This document shows positions 8,351 through 16,815 of a stretch of 35,466 nucleotides of DNA, one piece after another (the first letter of the stretch is position 1; each line of letters starts with the position of its first letter). The DNA is taken from the NCBI GenBank assembly GCA_029976005.1, contig JARKOQ010000107.1, positions 1 through 35,466 of the forward strand, in the 5' to 3' direction. Under the pieces are notes generated by a model. The model saw only the letters and a list, made by a program, of their open reading frames with translations. It made no database searches and was not told the origin of the DNA. The translations under genes were made by a program, and so were the position numbers. This stretch comes from Aggregatilineales bacterium (GTDB taxonomy: Bacteria > Chloroflexota > Anaerolineae > Aggregatilineales > Ch27).

Positions 8351-8917
8351 ATGTCAGGAAAACCTGGTGGTAATCGGGCACCTCGGCGCGATCGCCGCGA
8401 AGAAGAACGCGAAGAATTCGACGAGCGCGTCATTGACATCACCCGCGTGGCCAAAGTGGTCAAGGGTGGGCGTCACTTCGCCTTCCGGACCGTGGTCGTC
8501 GTGGGTGATAACAAGGGCAATGTAGGCATCGGGATTGGCAAGAGCCGCGGCGTGCCGGAAAGCATCCGCAAAGGCTCCGATCATGCCCGCCGCGTGATGG
8601 AACCCATCACCCTGGCCGGCACGACCATCCCGCACGAAGTCATCGGCAAGCACGGCGGGGCCAAGGTCCTGCTGCGCCCGGCCTCCCCCGGCACCGGCGT
8701 CATCGCCGGCGGCGGCGTGCGCGCCGTGCTGGAAGCGGCCGGCGTGCATGACATCCTGAGCAAGAGCCAGGGCAGCAACAACATCCTCAACGTGGCCTTC
8801 GCCACGCTGGATGCCCTCCGCCAGCTCAAGAACGTCCAGCAGGTCGCGGCGATCCGTGGCAAGAATCCGCAGGATGTCACCCCGTTCTGGCAGCGGAAAC
8901 GGAGTGAGCAGGCATGA
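8351..8917 (+). CDS. rpsE: 30S ribosomal protein S5
   Basis: A 188-residue S5. A Gly/Arg/Glu-rich N-terminal extension is followed by the dsRBD-like domain (VVKGGRHFAFRTVVVVGDNK, then GNVGIGIGKSRGVPESI) and the C-terminal domain (GVRAVLEAAGVHDILSKSQG, SNNILNVAFATLDAL). S5 takes part in decoding fidelity and the mRNA entry channel. It overlaps the rpmD start by four bases (ATGA). Confidence 0.98.
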   Translation: MSGKPGGNRAPRRDRREEEREEFDERVIDITRVAKVVKGGRHFAFRTVVVVGDNKGNVGIGIGKSRGVPESIRKGSDHARRVMEPITLAGTTIPHEVIGKHGGAKVLLRPASPGTGVIAGGGVRAVLEAAGVHDILSKSQGSNNILNVAFATLDALRQLKNVQQVAAIRGKNPQDVTPFWQRKRSEQA

Positions 8918-9114
8918 GCGAGAAAAAGATCAAGATCACGCTCGTCAAAAGCCCGATCGGCTATGACGTGCGCCAGAAGCGGACCCTGCACGCGCTGGGG
9001 CTGAACAAGATCAGCCAGTCCACGATCACGGCCAAGAATCCGGCCGTGCTGGGCATGGTCGAGAAGGTCAAGCATCTGGTTACCGTCGAGGAAGTAAACG
9101 ATGAAACTGCATGA
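8914..9114 (+). CDS. rpmD: 50S ribosomal protein L30
   Basis: A 66-residue L30, [20 protein letters not shown] with the [11 protein letters not shown] motif. A peripheral 50S protein of bacterial short type. Its start overlaps the rpsE stop and its last 14 bases overlap the rplO start, so rpsE-rpmD-rplO look translationally coupled. Confidence 0.97.
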   Translation: MSEKKIKITLVKSPIGYDVRQKRTLHALGLNKISQSTITAKNPAVLGMVEKVKHLVTVEEVNDETA

Positions 9115-9637
9115 CCTGCGTCCCGCGGAGGGCGCTAAAAAGAACAAGACCCGCGTGGGTCGCGGTATCGCCGCCGGTCAGGGCAAGACGGCCGGGCGCG
9201 GTACCAAGGGTCAGGGCGCGCGTAGTGGCCCGAACAAGGGAGCCTACTTTGAAGGCGGTCAGCTCCCGCTGGCCCGCCGTCTGCCCTTCAAGCGCGGGTT
9301 CAACAACCCCTTCCGTCTGGAGTACCAGGAAGTCAACCTGGACTCGCTGGCGGAGCGCTTCGAGAGTGGGGCCGAGGTTTCTCCGGAGACTCTGGCCGCC
9401 AAGGGTCTGCTTCGGGATGCCAAGCAGTTGGTCGTGGTCCTGGGGCGGGGCGAGCTGGACAAGAAGCTGAGCGTCAAGGCGCACCGCTTCTCCAAGAGCG
9501 CCGCCGCCAAGATCGAAGCGGCCGGCGGCAAGACCGAGAAGCTGCCCGTCTGGCTGACCGGGCCGTTCGTGACCGTCAAGAAGCTGCGCAAGGATCAGCT
9601 TGAGCTGCTCCTGGCCAAGCGGCAGGCGGCGCGCTAA
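9101..9637 (+). CDS. rplO: 50S ribosomal protein L15
   Basis: A 178-residue L15, somewhat longer than the usual 145-150, starting [20 protein letters not shown] with the glycine-rich [15 protein letters not shown]-binding region and the C-terminal [17 protein letters not shown] motif. The extra length is a C-terminal extension ([20 protein letters not shown]...). L15 is a late 50S assembly protein. The start lies inside rpmD. Confidence 0.97.
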   Translation: MKLHDLRPAEGAKKNKTRVGRGIAAGQGKTAGRGTKGQGARSGPNKGAYFEGGQLPLARRLPFKRGFNNPFRLEYQEVNLDSLAERFESGAEVSPETLAAKGLLRDAKQLVVVLGRGELDKKLSVKAHRFSKSAAAKIEAAGGKTEKLPVWLTGPFVTVKKLRKDQLELLLAKRQAAR

Positions 9638-9679
9638 CTGCGGGATCGCCCGCGCTGCGGTAAACTCTCCCCGGCGTGC

Positions 9680-9702
9680 GGAGGGCGCGACCTGCGCCCT
9701 CC
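9680..9702 (+). promoter_or_regulatory. Strong hairpin upstream of secY
   Basis: GGAGGGCGC (9680-9688) pairs perfectly with GCGCCCTCC (9694-9702) around a 5-base loop, and CGGCG (9672-9676) can extend the stem with CGCCG (9704-9708). No T-run follows. It lies in the 107-base rplO-secY gap and could lower or time secY expression relative to ribosomal genes. Structure seen; role inferred. Confidence 0.5.
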
Positions 9703-9744
9703 CCGCCGTGACCGTGTATCGTAGATCAGACTGAGGGGACACTC

Positions 9745-11061
9745 ATGATCGAGGCACTGCGCAATGCATTCCGCCTCCCGGATTTGCGGAATAAACTGCT
9801 CTACACGCTGCTGATCCTGGTCATCTACCAGTTCGCAGCCCATGTCCCTGTGCCGGGCGTAAACCGGGATGCCCTGCAAGCGCTGTTCAACAGCGAAGGC
9901 GCGGGGCTGGTGAATGTGCTGAATATGCTGTCCGGTGGCGCGGTGCAGAACTTCAGCGTGATCGCCAACGGTGTGTATCCCTTCATCACCGCGCAGATCA
10001 TCATCCAGCTCCTGACGCCGATCATCCCCGCGCTGGAAGCCATCTCGCGCGAGCCGGGCGGCCAGGAAAAGATGACCCAGTACACCTACTACCTGGCCAT
10101 CCCGATGGCGGCGCTCCAGGCCTGGGGCCAGATCAACATCTTCACCAGCATGGCCGGCGGCCAGCAGATCATCGAAGGCTTCGGCCGCGATCCGCTGATC
10201 ACCCTCTCGACCATCATCACCATGACGGCCGGCACGATGTTCGCCATCTGGCTCGGCGATCTGATCACCGAGCAGGGCATCGGCCAGGGCCTGAGCATCA
10301 TCATCTTCGCCGGTATCGTGGCCAAGGTGCCGCATAACATCGGCCGCCTGATCCTCAACAGCGAGAACGTGCTGTTCAACGTCGCGGTCTTCGTGATCCT
10401 GACGATCGTCACGGTGCTGGTCATCGTGCTGGTCCAGGAAGGCATCCGGCGCATCCCGGTGCAGTACGGCAAGCGGGTGCGCGGGCGCAAGATTTATGGC
10501 GGCGGCAGCACCTACATCCCGCTGCGCGTCAATACCGCGGGCATGATCCCGCTGATCTTCGCCCAGAGCATCATCACCTTCCCGGCCATCATCGCCAATC
10601 TGTTCCCGGCGGGGGCCGTGGGCACCTGGATCAGCGATACCTTCGGCAGCCAGCGGGGCGCGACCTACTGGATCATCTACTTCATCTTCGTGGTCGGCTT
10701 CACGTTCTTCTACACGGACGTGATGGTCCAGAACCAGAAGCTGGGGGAGAACCTCCAGCGCCAGGGCGGCTTCATCCCCGGCCTGCGGCCCGGCAAGCGC
10801 ACGCAGGATTACATCACCGGCGTGGTGCGGCGGATCACCCTGGTTGGGGCGCTCTTCCTGGGAATCGTGGCGGTGCTGCCTGGGATCGTGCAGTTCTTCA
10901 ACAGCCTGCTGTTCCCAGGGTCGATCACCAACTACAGCGCCAATCCCGCGCTCGTCATCAGCAGCGCCGGGTTGATCATCGTGGTCGGCGTCGTGATCGA
11001 TACCATGCGCCAGTTGGAAGCCCAACTCGTGATGCGCAATTACGACAGCTTCCTGCACTAA
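9745..11061 (+). CDS. secY: Protein translocase subunit SecY
   Basis: A 438-residue membrane protein with about ten hydrophobic segments, starting MIEALRNAFRLPDLRNKLLY. Typical SecY features are the first segment and plug region (FAAHVPVPGVNRDALQALFN), the cytoplasmic loops with RRIPVQYGKRVRGRKIYGG (ribosome and SecA contact) and PGLRPGKRTQDYI. It forms the SecYEG channel. GAGGGG lies 8-13 bases before the ATG. Confidence 0.98.
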   Translation: MIEALRNAFRLPDLRNKLLYTLLILVIYQFAAHVPVPGVNRDALQALFNSEGAGLVNVLNMLSGGAVQNFSVIANGVYPFITAQIIIQLLTPIIPALEAISREPGGQEKMTQYTYYLAIPMAALQAWGQINIFTSMAGGQQIIEGFGRDPLITLSTIITMTAGTMFAIWLGDLITEQGIGQGLSIIIFAGIVAKVPHNIGRLILNSENVLFNVAVFVILTIVTVLVIVLVQEGIRRIPVQYGKRVRGRKIYGGGSTYIPLRVNTAGMIPLIFAQSIITFPAIIANLFPAGAVGTWISDTFGSQRGATYWIIYFIFVVGFTFFYTDVMVQNQKLGENLQRQGGFIPGLRPGKRTQDYITGVVRRITLVGALFLGIVAVLPGIVQFFNSLLFPGSITNYSANPALVISSAGLIIVVGVVIDTMRQLEAQLVMRNYDSFLH

Positions 11062-11081
11062 CGTCGAGGTTTGTCCTGGAA

Positions 11082-11104
11082 CAAGGGGCTTCAGCCCCTT
11101 GTTT
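11082..11104 (+). terminator. Terminator-like hairpin between secY and adk
   Basis: CAAGGGGC (11082-11089) pairs with GCCCCTTG (11094-11101) around TTCA, followed by only TTTC. The stem is strong but the T-run is short, so partial termination or an RNA-stability function is more likely than a full stop, because adk, map and the alpha-operon genes follow on the same strand. Confidence 0.45.
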
Positions 11105-11137
11105 CGGGGATACCTGGAATCAAGAAGGGGATTGGGC

Positions 11138-11788
11138 ATGTATCTGGTGATGATGGGCGTGCAGGGGGCCGGTAAGGGCACCCAGGCCGCCGTGCTCAAG
11201 GACCGGCTGAACATCCCGCACATTACCAGCGGCGGGCTGTTTCGCGCCATGAAGGATCAGGATACGCCGCTGGCCCGCCAGGTGCAGGACATCATGGCCC
11301 GCGGCGATCTGGTGCCCGACGACGTGACCATCCAGATCGTACGGGAGCGGATCACCCAGCCGGACGCCAAAGCCGGGTTCATCCTGGATGGCTTCCCCCG
11401 GACGCGCCCCCAGGCCGAGGCGCTCGACGCGCTGATGGCCGACCTGGGCCAGCGTCTGACGGCGGTCGTCTTCCTCAGCATCAGCGACGAGGAAGCGGTC
11501 GAGCGGATCAGCGGGCGGCAGCAGTGCTCGCTGGATGAGAAGCACATCTATCACAAGCTGTACAACCCGCCCCAGGTGGCGGGCGTGTGCGACATCGACG
11601 GCGGCAAGCTGTTCACCCGCGAGGATGACCAGCCGGAGTCCGTGCGTAAGCGCATCGCCTCCTTTCACGAGAAGACCCGGCCGCTGCTCGACTATTACGC
11701 CGAACAGGGCCTGCTGGTGGAAGTCAGCGCGGACAAGCCGATCGAGGAAGTTACCGAGGGCGTCCTGCGCGTGTTGGAAAGCCGGTAA
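11138..11788 (+). CDS. adk: Adenylate kinase
   Basis: A 216-residue long-form adenylate kinase that interconverts ATP + AMP and 2 ADP. P-loop GVQGAGKGTQ at residues 7-16, AMP-binding segment and DGFPRT motif near residue 84, and LID domain (CSLDEKHIYHKLYNPPQVAG...) with the RxDD motif TREDD. The LID keeps C-x2-D and C-x2-D where zinc-type enzymes have C-x2-C and C-x2-C/D, so zinc binding is uncertain. The start at 11138 is chosen over 11099, which lies in the hairpin; AAGGGG is upstream. Confidence 0.96.
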   Translation: MYLVMMGVQGAGKGTQAAVLKDRLNIPHITSGGLFRAMKDQDTPLARQVQDIMARGDLVPDDVTIQIVRERITQPDAKAGFILDGFPRTRPQAEALDALMADLGQRLTAVVFLSISDEEAVERISGRQQCSLDEKHIYHKLYNPPQVAGVCDIDGGKLFTREDDQPESVRKRIASFHEKTRPLLDYYAEQGLLVEVSADKPIEEVTEGVLRVLESR

Positions 11789-11819
11789 TCACCCCGGCGG
11801 CACGGCAGTTGAGGGAGCA

Positions 11820-12608
11820 ATGGCTGTTCATCTGAAAACCGCGGAAGAGCTGGAAATCATGCGCGAGGCCGGGCGGATCAACGCCATGGCGCTCGCCGCC
11901 ATGCGCGATGCGGTGCAGCCTGGGGTGAGCACGCTGGCGCTGGACCAGATCGCGGCGGAAGTGCTGCGCAAGCACGGCTGTACCGGCGCGTTCGTGGGGT
12001 ACCCACCCGGCAGCCCGCACCCCTTCCCGGCCACGATCACGGCCAGCATCAACCACGAGCTGGTGCATGGCATCCCGTCGGCGGATCGGATTCTGCAGGA
12101 AGGCGATATCATCAGCCTGGACTGCGGCACGATCTACCAGGGGTTCGTGGGCGACTCGGCCCTGACCGTGCCGGTGGGCAAAATCGCGCCCACCGTCCAG
12201 CACCTGCTGGATGTGACCGAGCGCGCCCTGTGGGTCGGGATCGAGCAGTGCAAGCTGGGCAATGAAACGGCGGACGTCTCCCGCGCGATCCAGAAGTACG
12301 TGGAGAGCCAGGGCTACAGCGTGGTACGGGAGTACACCGGGCACGGGGTCGGGCGGAGCATGCACGAAGATCCGCAGGTCCCCAACTGGTGGCCGCGCCG
12401 GGCCTTGCAGCGGGGCTGGCACAGCTATCCGCTCCAGGCCGGCATGACGTTCGCCATCGAGCCGATGGTCAATGCCGGGCGGCCGGAAACCCGGATGCTG
12501 GACGACCATTGGACCGTGGTCACGCGCGACGGGTCGTTGTGCGCGCATTTCGAACACAGTATTGCAGTCACCGAAGGCGAGCCTATCATCTTGACGATGT
12601 TCCCCTAG
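11820..12608 (+). CDS. map: Methionine aminopeptidase, type I
   Basis: A 262-residue enzyme that removes the initiator Met from new proteins. All five metal ligands of the pita-bread fold are visible: D101, D112, H175, E214 and E245 (motifs SLDCG, VGDSA, TGHGVGRSMHEDP, IEPM, FEHS), plus H79 in INHELVHGIP. GAGGGAG precedes the ATG. A slightly enlarged tryptophan-rich loop (PNWWPRRALQRGWHSYPL) follows the HEDP motif. In many bacteria infA is next; here it is not. Confidence 0.97.
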   Translation: MAVHLKTAEELEIMREAGRINAMALAAMRDAVQPGVSTLALDQIAAEVLRKHGCTGAFVGYPPGSPHPFPATITASINHELVHGIPSADRILQEGDIISLDCGTIYQGFVGDSALTVPVGKIAPTVQHLLDVTERALWVGIEQCKLGNETADVSRAIQKYVESQGYSVVREYTGHGVGRSMHEDPQVPNWWPRRALQRGWHSYPLQAGMTFAIEPMVNAGRPETRMLDDHWTVVTRDGSLCAHFEHSIAVTEGEPIILTMFP

Positions 12609-12634
12609 ACTCGGGGGCGGGCTTCTGATAAAAT
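12606..12634 (+). promoter_or_regulatory. Candidate sigma70 promoter between map and rpmJ
   Basis: TAGACT (12606-12611, 4 of 6 to TTGACA) and TAAAAT (12629-12634, 5 of 6 to TATAAT) are separated by exactly 17 bases. The site lies at the map stop codon and would drive rpmJ-rpsM-rpsK-rpsD-rpoA-rplQ separately from the S10/spc part. Inferred from sequence match only. Confidence 0.45.
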
Positions 12635-12688
12635 GAAGCTTCACGTCTGTGGTGGACAAGCCCAGGACTGCACGCAGAGGATAGAATC

Positions 12689-12802
12689 ATGAAAGTCACT
12701 ACATCAGTCAAGCGGCGCTGCCCCAAGTGCAAAATCATCAAGCGCCACGGGCACGTGATGGTTATCTGCATCAATCCAAAGCACAAGCAGCGCCAGGGTT
12801 AA
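12689..12802 (+). CDS. rpmJ: 50S ribosomal protein L36, zinc form
   Basis: A 37-residue protein starting [15 protein letters not shown] and ending [12 protein letters not shown], matching L36. Zinc ligands C11-x2-C14, C27 and H32 are all present, so this is the zinc-containing C+ paralogue. GAGGA lies a few bases before the ATG. It lies directly after map, with infA absent, and 18 bases before rpsM. Confidence 0.97.
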   Translation: MKVTTSVKRRCPKCKIIKRHGHVMVICINPKHKQRQG

Positions 12803-12820
12803 GGCTAGGGATCAGTCGCA

Positions 12821-13204
12821 ATGCGTATTCAAGGTGTTGACCTACCCCGCGACAAGCGAATCGAAGTGGCCCTGCAGTATCTCTACGGGGTCGGCCCGAC
12901 TCGCAGCAAGGAAATTCTGGCGAAAGCCGGTGTCAGCCCGGACGTCCGGACCAAGGACCTGACCGAGGCCGATACGAACGCCCTGCGTTCGGTGTTGGGC
13001 GAATATCATATCGAGGCAGACCTGCGCCGCGAGGTGCAGATGAACATCAAGCGGCTGATTGAAATCGGCTGCTACCGTGGTCTGCGCCATCGCAACCACC
13101 TGCCCACCCGCGGGCAGCGCACGAAGACCAATTCGCGCACCCGCAAGGGTCCCAAGAAGACCGTGGCCGGACGTGGCCGTCGGCGTGGGATGAAGAAGAA
13201 GTAG
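12821..13204 (+). CDS. rpsM: 30S ribosomal protein S13
   Basis: A 127-residue S13, [20 protein letters not shown], with the helix-two-turns-helix region [20 protein letters not shown] and the basic tail [20 protein letters not shown] that reaches the P-site tRNA. S13 forms bridges with L5 and partners S19. TAGGGATC lies upstream of the ATG. An unusually long 199-base gap follows. Confidence 0.97.
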   Translation: MRIQGVDLPRDKRIEVALQYLYGVGPTRSKEILAKAGVSPDVRTKDLTEADTNALRSVLGEYHIEADLRREVQMNIKRLIEIGCYRGLRHRNHLPTRGQRTKTNSRTRKGPKKTVAGRGRRRGMKKK

Positions 13205-13333
13205 GCTCTCGTTTGCTGCTCTGCGCGGCGCTGGCGGTGCACCACGGCGGGCGCGACCGGCCTGGCTGGGCGGGTCGTCCCGCGGTACGCAACACCGCCC
13301 CGCTGCGTTTTGGCAGGCATGTAACAGCGCGCT

Positions 13334-13357
13334 CAAATCACCCTCAGGGGTGATTTG
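13334..13357 (+). promoter_or_regulatory. Perfect 10-bp hairpin in the long rpsM-rpsK spacer
   Basis: CAAATCACCC (13334-13343) pairs perfectly with GGGTGATTTG (13348-13357) around TCAG, 47 bases before the rpsK start. The 199-base spacer (13205-13403) is the longest inside the ribosomal cluster and otherwise shows only GC-rich sequence. No T-run follows, so it is not a standard terminator. A binding site for a regulator such as S4, encoded two genes downstream, is possible but inferred. Confidence 0.5.
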
Positions 13358-13403
13358 TAGTGCCAACCAACCTGTAGCTCATTACCTTTAGGATGGATGA
13401 GGC

Positions 13404-13817
13404 ATGGGACGTACCAGAAAGCCGACCCCGGCGGGTCGCCGCGGTGCGGCGCAGCGCAAGGTCAAAAAGAATATCCCGTATGGGCAGGCGCACGTCCACG
13501 CCACCTTCAACAACACCATCGTGAGCCTGAGCGACCAGCAGGGCAACGTGATCTCGTGGGCCAGCGCCGGCACTTCCGGCTTCAAAGGCTCCCGCAAGAG
13601 CACGCCCTACGCGGCGCGGCTGGCAGCCCAGCGCGCCTCGGAAGTCGCCCAGGAACATGGGATGCAAGAGGTGGACGTGATCGTGAAAGGCCCTGGACCG
13701 GGCCGTGAAGCCGCGATCCGCGCCATTCAGGCCAGCGGCCTGAAGGTGCGCTCGATCACCGACGTCACCCCGGTGCCGCACAACGGCTGCCGGCCGCCCA
13801 AGAAGCGTCGCGTCTAG
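13404..13817 (+). CDS. rpsK: 30S ribosomal protein S11
   Basis: A 137-residue S11, [20 protein letters not shown], with the [20 protein letters not shown] and [20 protein letters not shown] motifs and the C-terminal [16 protein letters not shown]11 sits on the 30S platform at the mRNA exit. After it, 13834-13851 forms a small hairpin (GACACGC with GCGTGTC) with a TTTT only seven bases later, so weak termination is imaginable but unlikely. Confidence 0.98.
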   Translation: MGRTRKPTPAGRRGAAQRKVKKNIPYGQAHVHATFNNTIVSLSDQQGNVISWASAGTSGFKGSRKSTPYAARLAAQRASEVAQEHGMQEVDVIVKGPGPGREAAIRAIQASGLKVRSITDVTPVPHNGCRPPKKRRV

Positions 13818-13906
13818 TCCCTTCAGACGCGCGGACACGCCCCGGCGTGTCACTGTAGTTTTGCAGTTTCGTTGACAACTCATCAAGCGGAGGATGACGA
13901 ACACTC

Positions 13907-14548
13907 ATGGCACGTTATAGTGGCCCTGTTTGTAAACTCTGCCGTCGCGAAGGTGAGAAGCTCTTCCTGAAAGGCTCCCGTTGCCTTTCTCCGAAGTGCT
14001 CCTTCGAACGGCGTTCATACCCCCCCGGCCAGCATGGCCGCGATGCGCAGTTCCGCCGTGGACGCGCCTCGAATTACGATCTCCAGCTGCGTGAGAAGCA
14101 GAAGGTTCGCCGGATTTACGGCGTCCTGGAACGTCAGTTCCGCCGCTACTTCGGCCAGGCGCTGCGTCGCCCCGGCCTGACCGGCTCGAATCTGCTCTCG
14201 ATTCTGGAATCCCGTCTTGACAATGTCGTGTTCCGGATGGGCCTGGCCGAGTCGCGCAGCCATGCGCGCCAGCTCGTAATCCACGGGCATTTCATCGTGG
14301 ACGGCCGCCGGACCAATATTGCCTCCTATCTGGTCGATCCGGGCCAGGTGGTGGCGGTCCGCGATGAAAGCCGCAACCGCCCGTACTTCCGGGAACTGCG
14401 CCAGGCGACGGAAGGCCGCGCCCCCGCGCCGGAGTGGCTGGAATTCGACTCGAACAAGCTCGAGGGCAAGGTGATCCGCGCCCCGCAGCGCAGCGACATC
14501 GACATGACGATCAACGAGCAGTTGATCGTGGAATACTATTCGCGCTAA
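13907..14548 (+). CDS. rpsD: 30S ribosomal protein S4, zinc-finger form
   Basis: A 213-residue S4. The N-terminus has four cysteines (C9-x2-C12, C26, C31) of the zinc-binding form, followed by the YPPGQHG motif and the S4 RNA-binding domain ([20 protein letters not shown], then [15 protein letters not shown]). S4 starts 30S assembly and in E. coli represses the alpha operon. GGAGGATG lies upstream of the ATG, with 89 bases to rpsK. Confidence 0.98.
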   Translation: MARYSGPVCKLCRREGEKLFLKGSRCLSPKCSFERRSYPPGQHGRDAQFRRGRASNYDLQLREKQKVRRIYGVLERQFRRYFGQALRRPGLTGSNLLSILESRLDNVVFRMGLAESRSHARQLVIHGHFIVDGRRTNIASYLVDPGQVVAVRDESRNRPYFRELRQATEGRAPAPEWLEFDSNKLEGKVIRAPQRSDIDMTINEQLIVEYYSR

Positions 14549-14623
14549 TCGGCGCGCCGGTGAGGGCAACCCGCCCACCGCCGGGCAGACGAAACACCTC
14601 TCAGCAGAGCAGGAGGGGGTTCT

Positions 14624-15595
14624 TTGACGAGCAATACCAGTAACACCATTGTACTGCCCAAGATCGAGGCGGATGCCAATACCCAGAACTACGGGCGTTT
14701 TCTGATCAGCCCGCTGGAAGGGGGCTATGGCATCACGGTCGGCAACGCGCTGCGCCGTGTCTTGCTGTCTTCACTGACGGGCGCATCGATCGCATCGATA
14801 CGCATCTCCGATGTATCACATGAGTTTAGTGCGGTCCCGGGCCTGCGCGAAGATACGACCCAGATCATCCTCCAGGTCAAGCAGATCCGGCTCAAGCTGT
14901 ATGACGTCGAGACGGCGCACCTGACCCTGGAAGTCCGTGGGGCGGGGACGGTCACGGCGGCGGACATCATCTGCCCGCCGGAGGTTGAGATCATCAACCC
15001 GGACCTGTACCTCTTCACTGCGGACAGTGACGATACCCACCTGGACATCGAGTTCACTGCCCAGGGTGGGCGCGGGTACAGCCCCGTGGACGAGCGTGAG
15101 CGTCTGGCCATCGGCGAGCTGCCGGTCGATGCGATCTTCAGCCCAATCCGCCGCGTCAACTACGACGTGGAACAGGCCCGTGTCGGCCAGCACACCAACT
15201 ACGACAAGCTGATCCTGGAAATCTGGACGGATGGCTCCATCCGCCCGGAAGAAGCGATGAGCCAGGCAGCCCAGATGCTGATGAATCACCTGCGGATCAT
15301 CGCCGGTGTCAGCCCGGAAACCTTCCTGGAGCCGGAGCCGTCGGAGGAGCCGGAGGAAAACGCCCGGCCTGAGCTGTACGACATGCCCATCGAGGCCTTG
15401 GACCTCAGCGTGCGCGTGTTCAACTCGCTCAAGCGGACCGGCATTACCACGGTCGGTGAGGTGCTGGAGATGCTGGAGCGCGGCCAGGACGCCATGCTTG
15501 CCATCCGCAACTTCGGCGAGAAGTCGCTGACCGAGCTGAAGCAGAAGCTCCGCGACAAGGGCTTCTCGGTCGAAGACACCGAGATCACGAACTAG
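14624..15595 (+). CDS. rpoA: DNA-directed RNA polymerase subunit alpha
   Basis: A 323-residue alpha subunit. The N-terminal dimerisation domain includes EGGYGITVGNALRRVLLSSL near residues 29-48; an acidic linker (EPEPSEEPEENARPE) leads to the C-terminal DNA-binding domain with LDLSVRVFNSLKRTGITTVG and NFGEKSLTELKQKL. The start is TTG, supported by an excellent AGGAGGGGG five bases upstream. The leader holds an imperfect hairpin (GGTG...CACC, 14559-14579). Complete in both domains. Confidence 0.97.
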   Translation: MTSNTSNTIVLPKIEADANTQNYGRFLISPLEGGYGITVGNALRRVLLSSLTGASIASIRISDVSHEFSAVPGLREDTTQIILQVKQIRLKLYDVETAHLTLEVRGAGTVTAADIICPPEVEIINPDLYLFTADSDDTHLDIEFTAQGGRGYSPVDERERLAIGELPVDAIFSPIRRVNYDVEQARVGQHTNYDKLILEIWTDGSIRPEEAMSQAAQMLMNHLRIIAGVSPETFLEPEPSEEPEENARPELYDMPIEALDLSVRVFNSLKRTGITTVGEVLEMLERGQDAMLAIRNFGEKSLTELKQKLRDKGFSVEDTEITN

Positions 15596-15621
15596 GCTAT
15601 CTCACAGAGTAGAGTGACACT

Positions 15622-16014
15622 ATGCGACACCGTGTAGCTGGCAAGAAGTTAGGCCGCACCATGGACCAGCGGAAGTCCCTGCGGCGCAATCTGATGAACG
15701 AACTCTTCCGCCATGAGAAGATCGAAACCACCCGCGCCAAGGCCGATGCCGTACGCGGTGAAGTGGAGCATCTGATCACCGTCGCCAAGCGCGGCCTCAA
15801 GCACGAGGACCCGGCCCGGGGGGTGCATGCCCGCCGGATCGTGCTCTCCCGTCTGAACAACCGGGACTCCGTCCAGAAGGTGTTCGACGTGCTGGCTCCG
15901 CGCTACGAGAACCGGCCGGGTGGCTACACCCGGATTCTCAAGCTCGGCCTGCGTGAAGGCGACCGGGCCGAGATGGTCCTGCTGGAACTGGTGGACCGTC
16001 CCGAAAGCGAGTAA
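15622..16014 (+). CDS. rplQ: 50S ribosomal protein L17
   Basis: A 130-residue L17, MRHRVAGKKLGRTMDQRKSL, with RRNLMNELFRHEKIETTRAK and the C-terminal NRPGGYTRILKLGLREGDRA motif. It lies on the solvent side of 50S near the tunnel exit. It follows rpoA by 26 bases and leads into truA 15 bases later. Confidence 0.98.
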   Translation: MRHRVAGKKLGRTMDQRKSLRRNLMNELFRHEKIETTRAKADAVRGEVEHLITVAKRGLKHEDPARGVHARRIVLSRLNNRDSVQKVFDVLAPRYENRPGGYTRILKLGLREGDRAEMVLLELVDRPESE

Positions 16015-16029
16015 GCCGCCGCGCCGGTC

Positions 16030-16773
16030 ATGACTCGCTACCGCGCCACGCTGGCCTATGACGGCACAGCCTACGCGGGCTTCCAGCGCCAGGCGGGCGA
16101 TACGCTCACCATTCAGGGCGCTCTGGAGACCGCGCTGCGCCGGGTCAGCGGGCAGGCCGCGACCGTGATCGGGGCCGGACGGACCGATGCCGGGGTTCAC
16201 GCCAGCGGCCAGGTCGTGGCCTTCGACGTGAGCTGGCGGCATCCGCCGGGCGACCTGTTACGGGCGCTCAACGCAACCTTACCAAGCGACATCGCGCTGC
16301 AAGCGATTGCCCCGGCGGGGGAGGACTTCCACCCCCGCTTCAGCGCCCGCAGCCGGACGTACGTCTACCGGCTGTACAACCGGCGTATCCGCCAGCCCCT
16401 GTGGGATCGGTTCACTTGGCGGGTGGAACACCGGCTGGACGTGGGAGCGATGCGCCAGGCGGCGGCCCTCCTGGTGGGGGAGCACGACTTCGCCACCTTC
16501 GGCCAGCCGCCGCGCGGCGAAAACACGGTGCGGGTGGTGTATGCCTCCACCCTGGCGCTGGACGCCCAGGACGCCGGCCTGATCCAGTACGAGATCACGG
16601 CCAACGCCTTCCTGAAGCGGATGGTGCGCAGCATCGTGGGGACGCTGGTGGAAGTCGGGCGCGGCGCGATGACGTTTACCGAGTTTGAAGCGGCCTTCCG
16701 GGCCGCGAACCGGAGTCTGGCCGGGCCATCGGCCCCGCCGATGGGCCTGACCCTGGTACGTGTGGATTACTGA
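16030..16773 (+). CDS. truA: tRNA pseudouridine(38-40) synthase TruA
   Basis: A 247-residue enzyme that isomerises uridines 38-40 in the tRNA anticodon stem. The catalytic aspartate D53 lies in GAGRTDAGVHASGQVVAFD. Other family blocks are YDGTAYAGFQRQ at the N-terminus, FHPRFSARSRTYVYRLYN, and NAFLKRMVRSIVGTLVEVGR near the C-terminus. Its position between rplQ and rplM is classical for many bacteria. Confidence 0.97.
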   Translation: MTRYRATLAYDGTAYAGFQRQAGDTLTIQGALETALRRVSGQAATVIGAGRTDAGVHASGQVVAFDVSWRHPPGDLLRALNATLPSDIALQAIAPAGEDFHPRFSARSRTYVYRLYNRRIRQPLWDRFTWRVEHRLDVGAMRQAAALLVGEHDFATFGQPPRGENTVRVVYASTLALDAQDAGLIQYEITANAFLKRMVRSIVGTLVEVGRGAMTFTEFEAAFRAANRSLAGPSAPPMGLTLVRVDY

Positions 16774-16815
16774 CGCGGGCGACGAGACGCCCCGCAGCGA
16801 TGTGGAGTAGCGATT

